This document shows, piece after piece, positions 8,921 through 17,601 of a DNA stretch of 64,000 nt (position 1 is its first letter; each line of letters starts with the position of its first letter). The notes below the pieces were generated by a model, which was given only the letters and a program-made list of their open reading frames with translations, made no database searches and was not told the origin of the DNA. Source of the DNA: Succinivibrio dextrinosolvens (lineage in GTDB: Bacteria; Pseudomonadota; Gammaproteobacteria; Enterobacterales; Succinivibrionaceae). Both the position numbers and the translations under genes were made by a program. The stretch spans positions 2,378,747-2,442,746 of the forward strand of contig NZ_CP047056.1 in NCBI RefSeq assembly GCF_011065405.1. The letters are read 5' to 3'.

Positions 8921-11241
8921 CCTGTGTTTTGCAGCAATAGGAGTAAAAAATAAGGCTCAAACCTTGTCTGATAAGGAATGAGCCATTTTGATTTTGCACG
9001 TATAAAATTATTCAGCTGAATTCGGTGTAAACAGTTCCAGATTCTTAACACCAAATACCTTTCTTAAATCTTCATCGGAATTATAGTGATTCAGTTTACC
9101 TCCATCTATTACTTCGGTAAGCAAGTCAGTCACATTCATCTTGTATCCATTAACATTTCCTGTGGTTGATACCTCCATCCTGCGGACAGTCAGTTTCTCA
9201 TAAACGTTGATATTGTTTCTCACTGTGTAGGACAGTCTGGCATCGTTCAGACCAGTGCAGATCGCATTCTCTGACAGATGGATCCCTTTTTCCTCGAGTT
9301 TCTTCTGAATCAGTCTCAGTATAATCAGAGAGATAATGCAGATTAGGACATGAGCATTGATATGAGCTTCTGTTCTAACAAACATTGGTCTGATTGAGAA
9401 GTTAGACTTCATGATTCTGAAACATCTTTCAATCTGTACCAGGTGATGATAAACATTGGACATATCAATATTATCAAGGCCGTTTCTGCCGACGATTCCA
9501 AGCTCAGGTTTTGTCTCCTCCTTAGGAGACTGAAGCCAGATCAGCTCTTCCTTAGTTGGTACATCATGGTAAATTACAGCTGCGAAGCCGGCACGTTTTC
9601 TGTGTTTTTCAATAAGCTTCATTTTGATCTTTTTGGCTATCAGCTTTTTGGTATCAATATCAGCACTTAAAAAGGATGAGAAGCCTTTATTTACGGTCTT
9701 GATTTTATCTCCATCTGCAACTGCCTTTCTGGCTTTACCAAACTTTTCCTCAAGGACTGCGAGATCGTGCTGCTGTCTTTTCTTGCTGAAGGTAAGCAGC
9801 ATCTTATTTTGAATTACTACGGTCACAGGAGAATTTTCTGGATGCTCCTCGTCAATGATTTTGTACTTCTGTGGATAGTCAATGATCCTGTACATATAAT
9901 TCAGAGGATTACCCTGGGCATCAGTTTTTTCAGTGTATTTGCTCAGGTCGGTTATATCTGCTTCCATCTTCTTTGGAAGAGATAGAGCTGATTTAGAGAG
10001 GGCATAACCGAAGCCGTTCTTTAGCAGCATATACATGTTTGGTACAGAGTTCAGACCAGAATCTGCAACAATGATGGACTCAGTAATGTTGTAGGTGCTC
10101 TTGAGGCGGTCTATTGAGTTAACCATGTTTGTTTTTTCAGACTTATTTCCTGCAAAGACCATAAAGTCCACAGGAAAAGCGTTACTGTCAATGACCAGTG
10201 CTACTGAGACCATAGGTAAATCATAACGAAACTCTTTGCTAAGACCTCTCATTCTAATTGCCTCACCATATTCCTCTCGACACTTCTCATAGATTTCGAT
10301 AAGGGAAGGCTCTTTTTCCAGAAGAGCATTCACCTCATCAGGTGCAACCTCATAACTTTCATCTCTTAAAAGTTCACAGAAGTCCTGTTTAGCATAACGG
10401 GTAAAGGTCTGCTCATCATCCAGAGGTGTCTCAAAATAGCAGTTGGTGGTATCGTAGAAAAGCAGAGAATTCTGACGGGGATAGAGTCCTTCTACCTTTC
10501 TGTTGATGTGAGCCAGAATTGATCCCTTATTGGCATACAGATAATCAAGACATCTGTACAGAGAGGATAGCTCCAGTTCAGTAATGCCTGTACCAATATA
10601 TGAGGATAAAGAACTGTAGGCATGAAAGTGAGACTGAGGCTCAACCATTTTCTGCACTGCCAGATAACAGGTAAGCTTAGAAGCATCAAACTGAATATCG
10701 GTATCATTTCTGGTTTTCAGATACCTGAAAAACTCGGTCATACCAAGAGAATCTCTCCAGAGAGGATTAAGGATTAGGCTTGAATAATTCAGCAGCAGGC
10801 TTTCCTCACTGTCTCCGACTCCGGCAGAAAGAGAATTAACCAGACGCTCAAAGTTATCATTGCGAGCCAGGGCTTCCTTAGCTTTAACATTGGAGTACTT
10901 CTCCTCAAGCTCTCTTAAAACCTCTGGAGACTGCTCTTTAAGCTTTTCATAATTACCATAATTCTTAATAACCTTCTTACGATTGGTCTTGGTATTAGGA
11001 TCACGATAGCATTCCACCAATCTGATATAGGTATTCTTACCGCTTTTGAATTTTTCCAAATACATACAAACACCTCATGAGCCTAATTCTTAACAGATAT
11101 TATAACATATATGCAAGGTGTAATATACGTGCATTATTAAAACAGATAATCAGGTCACAAAAATAGGCTAGCCCCTTGTCAAATAAGGCAGTTAGCCTTC
11201 GCTAATTAGTCAAATTTTGGTGTTTTGCTGCAAAATACAGG
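8921..11241. mobile_element. IS1634-family insertion sequence, intact copy B
   Basis: The element is 2321 bp long. Left end CCTGTGTTTTGCAGCA (8921-8936) and right end TGCTGCAAAATACAGG (11226-11241) are inverted repeats with one mismatch. Just inside each end is a nested hairpin, AAGGCT...AGCC around CCTT...AAGG, at about 8952-8983 and 11167-11201. The single gene inside runs on the minus strand. No direct target repeat flanks it: the left side is the ATPase remnant and the right side starts within a copy of the regulator gene. This fits recombination between IS copies rather than a simple insertion. Confidence 0.85.
9008..11065 (-). CDS. IS1634-family transposase
   Basis: The 685-residue product is intact. 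It carries LLFYDTTNCYFET with the first catalytic Asp (about residues 200-212), IIVADSGLNS with the second Asp, and HHLVQIERCFRIMKSNF with the Glu of the DDE triad near residue 560, in the spacing seen for IS1634/IS1549-like transposases with a long insertion before the Glu. It should catalyse cut-and-paste or copy movement of the surrounding element. It fills most of the IS; the start codon is close to the right end (11065). Confidence 0.9.
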   Translation of the reverse strand: MYLEKFKSGKNTYIRLVECYRDPNTKTNRKKVIKNYGNYEKLKEQSPEVLRELEEKYSNVKAKEALARNDNFERLVNSLSAGVGDSEESLLLNYSSLILNPLWRDSLGMTEFFRYLKTRNDTDIQFDASKLTCYLAVQKMVEPQSHFHAYSSLSSYIGTGITELELSSLYRCLDYLYANKGSILAHINRKVEGLYPRQNSLLFYDTTNCYFETPLDDEQTFTRYAKQDFCELLRDESYEVAPDEVNALLEKEPSLIEIYEKCREEYGEAIRMRGLSKEFRYDLPMVSVALVIDSNAFPVDFMVFAGNKSEKTNMVNSIDRLKSTYNITESIIVADSGLNSVPNMYMLLKNGFGYALSKSALSLPKKMEADITDLSKYTEKTDAQGNPLNYMYRIIDYPQKYKIIDEEHPENSPVTVVIQNKMLLTFSKKRQQHDLAVLEEKFGKARKAVADGDKIKTVNKGFSSFLSADIDTKKLIAKKIKMKLIEKHRKRAGFAAVIYHDVPTKEELIWLQSPKEETKPELGIVGRNGLDNIDMSNVYHHLVQIERCFRIMKSNFSIRPMFVRTEAHINAHVLICIISLIILRLIQKKLEEKGIHLSENAICTGLNDARLSYTVRNNINVYEKLTVRRMEVSTTGNVNGYKMNVTDLLTEVIDGGKLNHYNSDEDLRKVFGVKNLELFTPNSAE

Positions 11242-11568
11242 ATCACTTAACTTGTTATAAATACAGAGCCAGATAAGAATTCTTGTGAAACAGATTCCCG
11301 TTACAAAGATAGGAAGCCTTTTGTTAGAAACATAACGGTTAGTGAAGGCAAAAGACAGCATTCCAACAGATAAAAGACAGCAGAAGATGGATATGGTTAT
11401 GAGTTTACTGTCGAGAGTGAAGAAGGTCTCTGATATCGAGGTACTAAAAAACAGACCAAATCCGGTCAGATTTTCGGTAAAACAAATGGCATAAATCAGT
11501 ATTGGAAACAATACCAGAATATTATTCTGTTTAGCTGTACTATCACTAAGAATCTTCATATTTTTCAT
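11206..11568 (-). pseudogene. LuxR-type membrane regulator, truncated duplicate
   Basis: From 11242 to 11568 the sequence repeats the 5' part of the regulator at 4683-6278 with a single base change (Ile to Phe in GICITRIL). At 11241 it runs straight into the right end of the IS and ends after a dozen unrelated codons (stop at 11206). About 110 residues of the membrane domain remain and there is no DNA-binding domain, so it cannot act as a regulator. Confidence 0.88.
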
Positions 11569-11578
11569 TAAGTAAGAC

Positions 11579-11596
11579 ACTGTACTTCAGTACAGT
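11579..11596. promoter_or_regulatory. 18-bp palindrome, duplicate copy
   Basis: Same ACTGTACT-TC-AGTACAGT dyad as at 6289-6306, upstream of autotransporter copy 2. Its own divergent regulator is truncated, so any control here would have to come in trans from the full-length regulator. Confidence 0.55.
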
Positions 11597-11716
11597 TTAC
11601 TCTAAAAATACATGATTTTTTGTGAGGAATTTTTTAAATCAGTTCATCATTTATTCAATCTGACAGATTTATTCACAAAAATAAAAAACGGTGATGGTCT
11701 AAATTTGTCTGAGGTT

Positions 11717-13909
11717 ATGATGATGAAAAGAAAAATAAGACATTTGGATGCGATAAAACATGGGAGTTCTCTTTACTCATTAAATAGTATGAGTATAAAA
11801 CCACTTTCGATTGCTGTTTGTTCTGTGCTTGCAGGGATGCCTCTTTTATCAGATGCTACTAGTTTTGACCCTGAAAACATTGGAGAGTCTGTAACAATTT
11901 CTGGGACATTGACTTTAACTCGACCATATAGTGATGTTTATGGCAATCCTGCCACATTCACAATTACTTCTACCGGCGTTGTAAATTATCCGCTTGTCGG
12001 TGGTTTCTTATATTGTTTTAATAATAATTCCTCAACAACTCAAGAAGCCGACACTAATAACAATAATACCATTATCAACTATGGAACTATTAATGGTTCG
12101 ACTGCGATTCCTGGCCAACTTGCTGGTGGTTTTATACATCAGGGATTGAGTGTAGATTATGGTTCAAGAATTAAAGCAAATAACAATACGGTATCTCTTA
12201 GGTCTGGCAGTACAACCTCAAATGTTATTGTATATGGAGGATATGTTTATGACTCATCAACTCGAACTATCCCTGGGTTGGAAGTTTCAGGAAATACAGT
12301 CTTTATTGAAGATGGAAGTAATGTTGAGAAAGTATATGTATATGGTGGATATGCTGAAACAGAGAATACAGCCTCAAGTGGAGACGTTACAGTTACAAAC
12401 AACAAAGTAATAATAGGCTCAGGAACTTATACAGGTACAATATTTGGAGGCAGTGCAATCTCTACAGCAGGAAGTCAAGTTCTAAAAGTTCAGGACAATA
12501 CAGTATATCTTTACGGGAATGCTGACTTAAGTGGTGCTGGTATAAAAGGTGGTGAAGCAGAAGGCGCTGGAACTAAAACAGTGTCCGGCAACATGTTGGT
12601 CTTCGGCTACAATAATCAGGCATGGGCCCCTTCAAACTATACCATCGGAAATGTTCAAAACTTTTCAACCATCCGTTTTGACAATGCTACCTGGGGCAAA
12701 ACTATTACCGTTAACTATTTTGCTAATCACTCAACAGATTCAAGTGTAACAAAAGTTGATGCTTCTAAAGTTGCTTTTTCAGGTGTTGACTCCTTATCAA
12801 GTGGTGATTCCTATGATATGTTGACTATAGGGGAGCTTGACAGTGGCTCTCTGGCATTGTCATCTGAAACCTCAACTTACACAGTCGGTACAACCCTTGA
12901 GGGTACTGGTAAGGTAAGTCTGTCTGAGAATGGTAAGACTGTAACCTATACGGTGGATTCTGCATCAGAAAAAGCCTCATCTCAATCCCATGCTGCTGCT
13001 ATGACTATGTCAGCAGGTACAGTTGCATTAACTCAGGGTGCAGATACAACTTCTGCTGCAGGATTTAATCTGGCAAATTCTGGGATAACTGGCGTTCAGT
13101 CTTTCTCTTCAGTAGGAGGAGGAGCCGCAAGAGTTGAAACAGGATCATTTGTAAGTCTGAAGACATTGAATTTCTCAGTTGGTATAGGTAACAATGTTCA
13201 GAATGACTATGGACTGCTTTCAATAGGTGGTGCTTTTGAAGCCGGCTACGGCAAGTTTAAGAATCACTTTGATGCAGGTGCTGCAGATCCATATATCAAA
13301 AAGACCGGTCATGTTTCCTATTATGGTCTGGCTCTTCTGAGTAACTTTACTTTTGAGAATCTGTGGCATGTAAACGGGGCTGTTAGAGTCGGTCGTATGG
13401 AATCTACCCAGAATAACGCTCTGTATAATGCTGCAACAGGCGAAACATACGATATTAACATTGGAACAAATTACTACGGTCTGGAGTTAGGCGGAGGAAA
13501 ACTCATTAAAATTGATGACACTAACAGTCTAGATATCTATGGAAAGTATTTCTACCTCTATCAGGCTAGTGATTCCTTCAATGCTGGCGGTAAATATAAG
13601 CTCTCAGCTGTAAATTCAAATCGTTTACGTGTTGCAGGAAGATACAGTCACGATTTTACTCCTGTAACTTCTCTTTATGGTGGAGCTGGACTAGAGCATG
13701 AATTTGACGGTAAATCAAAGCTGAAGGTTGATGATAAAGCATGGGCTAAGTCTTCTAAGACAAAAGGTACACGTGCTTTTGGTGAGATTGGTGTAGCAGT
13801 TAAGCCTGCATCCAATACAGGCCTTATCCTGGATTTCAGTGTCAAGGGGTTGTATGGCGATAACTTCAGAGGTGCATGGGCAAGTGCCGATATCAAGTAT
13901 ATGTTCTAA
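11717..13909 (+). CDS. Autotransporter (type V secretion), copy 2
   Basis: About 731 residues. The upstream region, triple ATG start and first ~23 codons are identical to copy 1. From about 11787 to 12770 the passenger differs, sharing only motif-level similarity (NTVFIEDGS, NKVIIGSGTYTGTI, NTVYLYGNA). From about 12780 to the stop, the end of the passenger and the beta-barrel are nearly identical again, including the terminal Phe. The new passenger keeps the Gly/Asn/Ser/Thr-rich beta-helix look. A conserved secretion unit with exchanged surface domains suggests surface variation. It lies just downstream of the IS-derived duplication junction. Confidence 0.88.
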   Translation: MMMKRKIRHLDAIKHGSSLYSLNSMSIKPLSIAVCSVLAGMPLLSDATSFDPENIGESVTISGTLTLTRPYSDVYGNPATFTITSTGVVNYPLVGGFLYCFNNNSSTTQEADTNNNNTIINYGTINGSTAIPGQLAGGFIHQGLSVDYGSRIKANNNTVSLRSGSTTSNVIVYGGYVYDSSTRTIPGLEVSGNTVFIEDGSNVEKVYVYGGYAETENTASSGDVTVTNNKVIIGSGTYTGTIFGGSAISTAGSQVLKVQDNTVYLYGNADLSGAGIKGGEAEGAGTKTVSGNMLVFGYNNQAWAPSNYTIGNVQNFSTIRFDNATWGKTITVNYFANHSTDSSVTKVDASKVAFSGVDSLSSGDSYDMLTIGELDSGSLALSSETSTYTVGTTLEGTGKVSLSENGKTVTYTVDSASEKASSQSHAAAMTMSAGTVALTQGADTTSAAGFNLANSGITGVQSFSSVGGGAARVETGSFVSLKTLNFSVGIGNNVQNDYGLLSIGGAFEAGYGKFKNHFDAGAADPYIKKTGHVSYYGLALLSNFTFENLWHVNGAVRVGRMESTQNNALYNAATGETYDINIGTNYYGLELGGGKLIKIDDTNSLDIYGKYFYLYQASDSFNAGGKYKLSAVNSNRLRVAGRYSHDFTPVTSLYGGAGLEHEFDGKSKLKVDDKAWAKSSKTKGTRAFGEIGVAVKPASNTGLILDFSVKGLYGDNFRGAWASADIKYMF

Positions 13910-13937
13910 AAGCTGAATATAAAGTCCATCATTTTAG

Positions 13938-13988
13938 GGATCTCAGATGAAAAACTCCGACATTATTTTATTTGAGATCCTTTTTTTC
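13938..13988 (+). terminator. Rho-independent terminator after autotransporter copy 2
   Basis: GGATCTCA (13938-13945) pairs with TGAGATCC (13973-13980), then seven T. It is a duplicate of the site at 8606. Confidence 0.8.
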
Positions 13989-13998
13989 AGAACATTAT

Positions 13999-14253
13999 TC
14001 ACCAAAGCAAAACATAATCAATGCTCGTTGGACTTGATGGTTTAATAGAATAAATCTACTGATTAGCAGAATCTTTTACCTGATTTCCAAGGGAAATAAT
14101 CTCACAGCTCTTTTTTGCAAAGCCAATACCGATTCCATAGACTTTCTTTTATCTTCTGGAAATAAAATTTGAAGCATAATCTTTTTTGATTATCTGCTTA
14201 GTTGCAGCCTGAGCTGCATCATAGCAGTATTCAAGTTTTTCAGTTTTCTTTAA
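13999..14253 (-). pseudogene. Remnant of an AAA-ATPase/PD-(D/E)XK protein (C-terminus), copy 2
   Basis: This is a near-identical repeat of 8666-8920, including the in-frame stop, so the gene was already broken before the duplication. Identity with the first copy stops at 14253. The next bases include CAAAATACAGG (14257-14267), identical to the last 11 bases of the IS1634 right end. Confidence 0.75.
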
Positions 14254-14291
14254 CTCCAAAATACAGGAGAGTTAATCGTCAATTCATTTTT

Positions 14292-15644
14292 CTAATTCAA
14301 AGCTGATACATCTATCTTATAAAACGAGGGAATATTGTCTGGTTTTTCCAAGAACATTACCATGTAAATCGGAAGGTATAGTTTGTTACCTTCAACCTGG
14401 ATATTAGAGTTAGTGAATACAATTGCTCTATCAATTTTGTATTCACTATCTGCCAATATGTTTGAAAGAGCTCTATGTATTTTGTAATCTTTTCCAGACT
14501 TAACCTCAATTGGTAAAACTTTTCCTTCATAATCAATAACAAAATCCAATTCTCCTCTCTTTTTGTTATTGTAATAAAAGAGTTCATAATCTTTAGACAA
14601 CAGTTCCTGAGCCACTGCGTTTTCAAATATAGAACCACAATTTATACTGTTGTCTCCGCTTATAATCCTAAGTTGAATTCCTTGAGAGTATTCAGCAGCA
14701 AGAAGACCTATATCATTCATGAACAATTTGAATAAGCTTCTGGATTTGGAAAGAATTAAAGGTATTTTTAAATCATCAATGTTATAGACAGGTATGGATA
14801 CACCTGCATCCTTTAACCATAGGAAGCTGTTTTCATATCGGTCGAATTTTATATTTTTCCCAAGATCCTTAATGATAAATCTCTTGTTAGGGTTATTAAG
14901 TTCAGGAGCAATTAGATTAAAAATTTCAATTATTGATAATCTGTTTTTGTCATCGTATTTACTTATGTCCTTTCTGTAAAGATTTAGGATTTGTTTCTGA
15001 GTTGATAAAACTTCCTGAAGATTGTTGGTTTCAATATATTTTTTTACTACAGCTGGCATTCCTCCAACAACTAAGTAAAGTCTGAATAATTCCATCATTT
15101 TCTGATGAACGAATTCGTCTATAGGTGATAGATTTATATAGGATTTTTTTAGCGACTCAATAATATTCTGTCCAATCCCAAGATTTGAGAAGAATTCTTC
15201 AATAGAAAGAGGATACATTCTCTTAATCGTGAGATATCCTACAGGAGCTGATCTTAGATTGTTGAGCTCTATTCCCAACAGTGAACCACTTAAAACGTAA
15301 CGGTAGGATCCTTCTTCAACAAGAAACTTAATGTATGTCAGTATTTCAGGACACACCTGAACCTCGTCGAAAAATATGAGTGTAGAATTTTTTTTGAGAG
15401 ACTTTGTAGTAAAAAGAGATAATCTTGCTAACAGATCCTTAGAATTCTTTAAATTCCTGAATAACGATACTGCTTCAGGTTGCTCAATAAAATTTATTTC
15501 GATGAAACTCTCATAATTTTTTCCATACTCTCTAATTGAGTATGTCTTTCCAATCTGTCTTGCTCCTTCGATTAAAAGGGCTGTTTTGTTGCTTTCAAAA
15601 TGAGTCTTTAGATAATGGTCTATTTTTCTTTTAAGAGAATTCAT
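14292..15644 (-). CDS. AAA_14/DUF4143-type ATP-binding protein
   Basis: A 450-residue ATPase of the AAA_14 (PF13173) plus DUF4143 (PF13635) architecture. Walker A is GARQIGKT (27-34), Walker B is LIFFDEVQ (about 89-96), and a sensor-like VLSGSLLG follows near 117. The C-terminal part has GELDFVIDYEGKVLPIEVKSG, with the D...E-x-K spacing of a nuclease-like fold. These proteins are widespread in gut anaerobes and their function is unknown. The start at 15644 has AGGCGA upstream. Its upstream region carries a 33-bp tandem repeat array, as does the second family member at 34750. No partner gene is next to it. Confidence 0.85.
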   Translation of the reverse strand: MNSLKRKIDHYLKTHFESNKTALLIEGARQIGKTYSIREYGKNYESFIEINFIEQPEAVSLFRNLKNSKDLLARLSLFTTKSLKKNSTLIFFDEVQVCPEILTYIKFLVEEGSYRYVLSGSLLGIELNNLRSAPVGYLTIKRMYPLSIEEFFSNLGIGQNIIESLKKSYINLSPIDEFVHQKMMELFRLYLVVGGMPAVVKKYIETNNLQEVLSTQKQILNLYRKDISKYDDKNRLSIIEIFNLIAPELNNPNKRFIIKDLGKNIKFDRYENSFLWLKDAGVSIPVYNIDDLKIPLILSKSRSLFKLFMNDIGLLAAEYSQGIQLRIISGDNSINCGSIFENAVAQELLSKDYELFYYNNKKRGELDFVIDYEGKVLPIEVKSGKDYKIHRALSNILADSEYKIDRAIVFTNSNIQVEGNKLYLPIYMVMFLEKPDNIPSFYKIDVSALN

Positions 15645-15690
15645 GCTTATCGCCTGTTTTGCTGGATCTTTGTTATATTATAGTTTTATT

Positions 15691-15809
15691 TTGTCCTCTT
15701 TTCCAACTATAAACAGGGGTGTTTTGCCCACTTTTTCAACTATAAACAGGGGTATTTTGCCCATTTATCCAACTATAAACAGGAGTGTTTGTCCACTTTT
15801 CCAACTATG
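15691..15809. repeat. 33-bp tandem repeat array upstream of the AAA_14 ATPase
   Basis: Units begin at 15691, 15724, 15757 and 15789 (periods 33, 33, 32). Each contains CCAACTATAAACAGGGGTGTT or a close variant, and the fourth is partial, ending in CCAACTATGTG. The array lies about 50-165 bases before the ATPase start, in its promoter region. It is too regular and too short-spaced to be CRISPR. A regulatory role is inferred. Confidence 0.85.
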
Positions 15810-15959
15810 TGTACTAGTCATGTGAAAAATATGAATTAAATTCAGAGTTAACTCAATTTGTTTTTTGGGTTGCCTGATTGAAAAAAAGAAGTCATACTTT
15901 TGAATAGTAATATTGAAAGATGTCTATCTAAATTAAGCGGAAATTTCTGAAAGTGTAAT

Positions 15960-16871
15960 ATGTTAAAAGATTTTATTGACAGGTATTTAGATAAACTTCG
16001 TTTTGAGAAACGGGCAAGTCAGCATACTATAGAATCTTATCAGCGTGTTCTTACTAAAGCTCTGGAGGTTCTGGAGCGCGAGTTTTCTGATCTTAAAGAA
16101 TGGAAAGACGTAAAACTCGAACAGATGCGAGTAATTCAGAGAGAATTTAATTTTGATGCTGATCTGAACAAGCTCAACAATAATTCTGTTGCCCATGATC
16201 TTTACGCCTTAAGTTCCTTTTTCAAATTTCTCGTATCAGTTGAAGAAATTCCCGATAACCCTTTTTCACTGATAAAGGCTCCCAAGATCAAAAGACATCT
16301 GCCAAAGATACTTTCTTTAACAGAGATAGATGCCATTCTGTCATTGAACCCGGAAACAATATACGAAAGACGTGATCTTGCTATTGTTGAACTGCTGTTC
16401 TCCTCTGGTCTGCGTGTTTCTGAACTGGTTGGCCTTGATCTTGAGGATTATGACGAATTTGTTCAGGAAGTCAGAGTGCTGGGAAAGGGAAGCAAGCAGA
16501 GAGTTGTTCCCGTAAATGACAGTGCCATTTCAAGAATAAATGACTATCTTTTGATTAGAGAAAGTTTTGAGCCTAAAGAGCCTGCTCTGTTTTTAAACCG
16601 TTTCGGATCAAGACTGACTACCCGTGCCGTGGAGCAGAATCTTTTGAAACTTTGTGATAAAGCCAGCGTTAGTGCCCATCTGAATCCGCATAAGCTCAGA
16701 CATTCCTTTGCTACGGAGCTGCTGCAGGGCGGAGCCGATCTGCGCTCGGTTCAGGAAATGCTGGGGCATGCCAGCCTTGCTGCAACACAGATTTATACTC
16801 ATCTGGATTTTGAACATTTAAAAGCCGTATATAATAACTCTCATCCATTAGCATCCAGGAAAAAGAATTGA
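15960..16871 (+). CDS. xerC: Tyrosine recombinase XerC
   Basis: This 303-residue tyrosine recombinase resolves chromosome dimers at dif together with XerD. The N-terminal SAM-like DNA-binding domain spans about residues 1-90, followed by the catalytic domain with GLRVSEL (first Arg), GKGSKQR (Lys), HKLRHSF (His-x-x-Arg), LGHAS and the nucleophile Tyr in TQIYTHLD. I call XerC rather than XerD because yigB and uvrD follow directly, the usual gammaproteobacterial order. Its stop overlaps the TTG start of the next gene by 4 bp, so translation is probably coupled. Only a weak ribosome binding site precedes the ATG. Confidence 0.92.
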   Translation: MLKDFIDRYLDKLRFEKRASQHTIESYQRVLTKALEVLEREFSDLKEWKDVKLEQMRVIQREFNFDADLNKLNNNSVAHDLYALSSFFKFLVSVEEIPDNPFSLIKAPKIKRHLPKILSLTEIDAILSLNPETIYERRDLAIVELLFSSGLRVSELVGLDLEDYDEFVQEVRVLGKGSKQRVVPVNDSAISRINDYLLIRESFEPKEPALFLNRFGSRLTTRAVEQNLLKLCDKASVSAHLNPHKLRHSFATELLQGGADLRSVQEMLGHASLAATQIYTHLDFEHLKAVYNNSHPLASRKKN

Positions 16872-17599
16872 AATTTTTAAAACAGATTAATCTCAGTAAG
16901 ATTAAAGTCCTTTCTTTTGATTTAGATAATACCCTTTACGACTGTGAAACAGTTCTTAGAAAGGCTGAGTCGTGGTTTACCCAGTACCTCTGCGATACCT
17001 ACGGTTTAGGCGGGGCCTGTCTTAAGTATGACTACTGGTCACAGGTTAAGGCTGAAGTTCTGCATGATAATCCTGCTCTTGCCGATGACGTTACCCTTTT
17101 GCGTGAGGTAAGTCTGGTTGAAGCTTTCAAGCGACTAAAGATCCCATTAAAGAATGGACTTGATGAGGCCAGAGAACTTGTTGATCTTTTTGTTGATCAC
17201 CGTTCGGCCGGATTTGTTCATCAGGATATCTATGATATGCTAGCCTCTCTCAGCGAGAAATATCCGATGATTGCGCTTTCAAACGGTAATCTTAAGCCTG
17301 AAAAAATCGGTCTTGAAAGGTATTTTGAGCGCGATATCCGTCCTTCTGTAGGCGGTCTGCGCAGAAAACCCTATGCAGATATGTTCATAGAGTGCGCTAA
17401 ATACAAAAATGTTAAAATAGATGAAATACTTCATATCGGTGATGATCCTTTCACCGATGTTTATGGAGCTGTTCAGTCCGGCTGTAAATGTGCCTGGGTA
17501 TACAAAGGCTACACCGGTATTTCACCTGATGAAAAGCAGCTTAAGGTGCTGCCTGATATTCTCCTGGACAATGTTCTCGAACTTAAAGATTTACTGTAA
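16868..17599 (+). CDS. yigB: HAD-superfamily hydrolase, YigB-like
   Basis: A 243-residue haloacid-dehalogenase-type phosphatase. Motif I is SFDLDNTLYD (nucleophile and acid Asp), motif II is ALSNGN, the conserved Lys is in RRKPYADMF, and motif IV is HIGDDPFTDVYGA. YigB of E. coli hydrolyses FMN and other small phosphates; substrate here is inferred from family and position between xerC and uvrD. It starts with TTG at 16868, inside the end of xerC, and ends 2 bp before uvrD, so the three genes form a tight operon. Confidence 0.88.
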   Translation: MKFLKQINLSKIKVLSFDLDNTLYDCETVLRKAESWFTQYLCDTYGLGGACLKYDYWSQVKAEVLHDNPALADDVTLLREVSLVEAFKRLKIPLKNGLDEARELVDLFVDHRSAGFVHQDIYDMLASLSEKYPMIALSNGNLKPEKIGLERYFERDIRPSVGGLRRKPYADMFIECAKYKNVKIDEILHIGDDPFTDVYGAVQSGCKCAWVYKGYTGISPDEKQLKVLPDILLDNVLELKDLL

Positions 17600-17601
17600 A
17601 T

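Noticed and set aside
11206-11568. Independent small membrane protein
   Set aside because: It is a nearly identical copy of the start of the regulator at 4683-6278, ended by the IS border.
15691-15809. CRISPR array
   Set aside because: The 33-bp repeats are directly adjacent with no unique spacers, there are only three to four units, and no cas gene is near.
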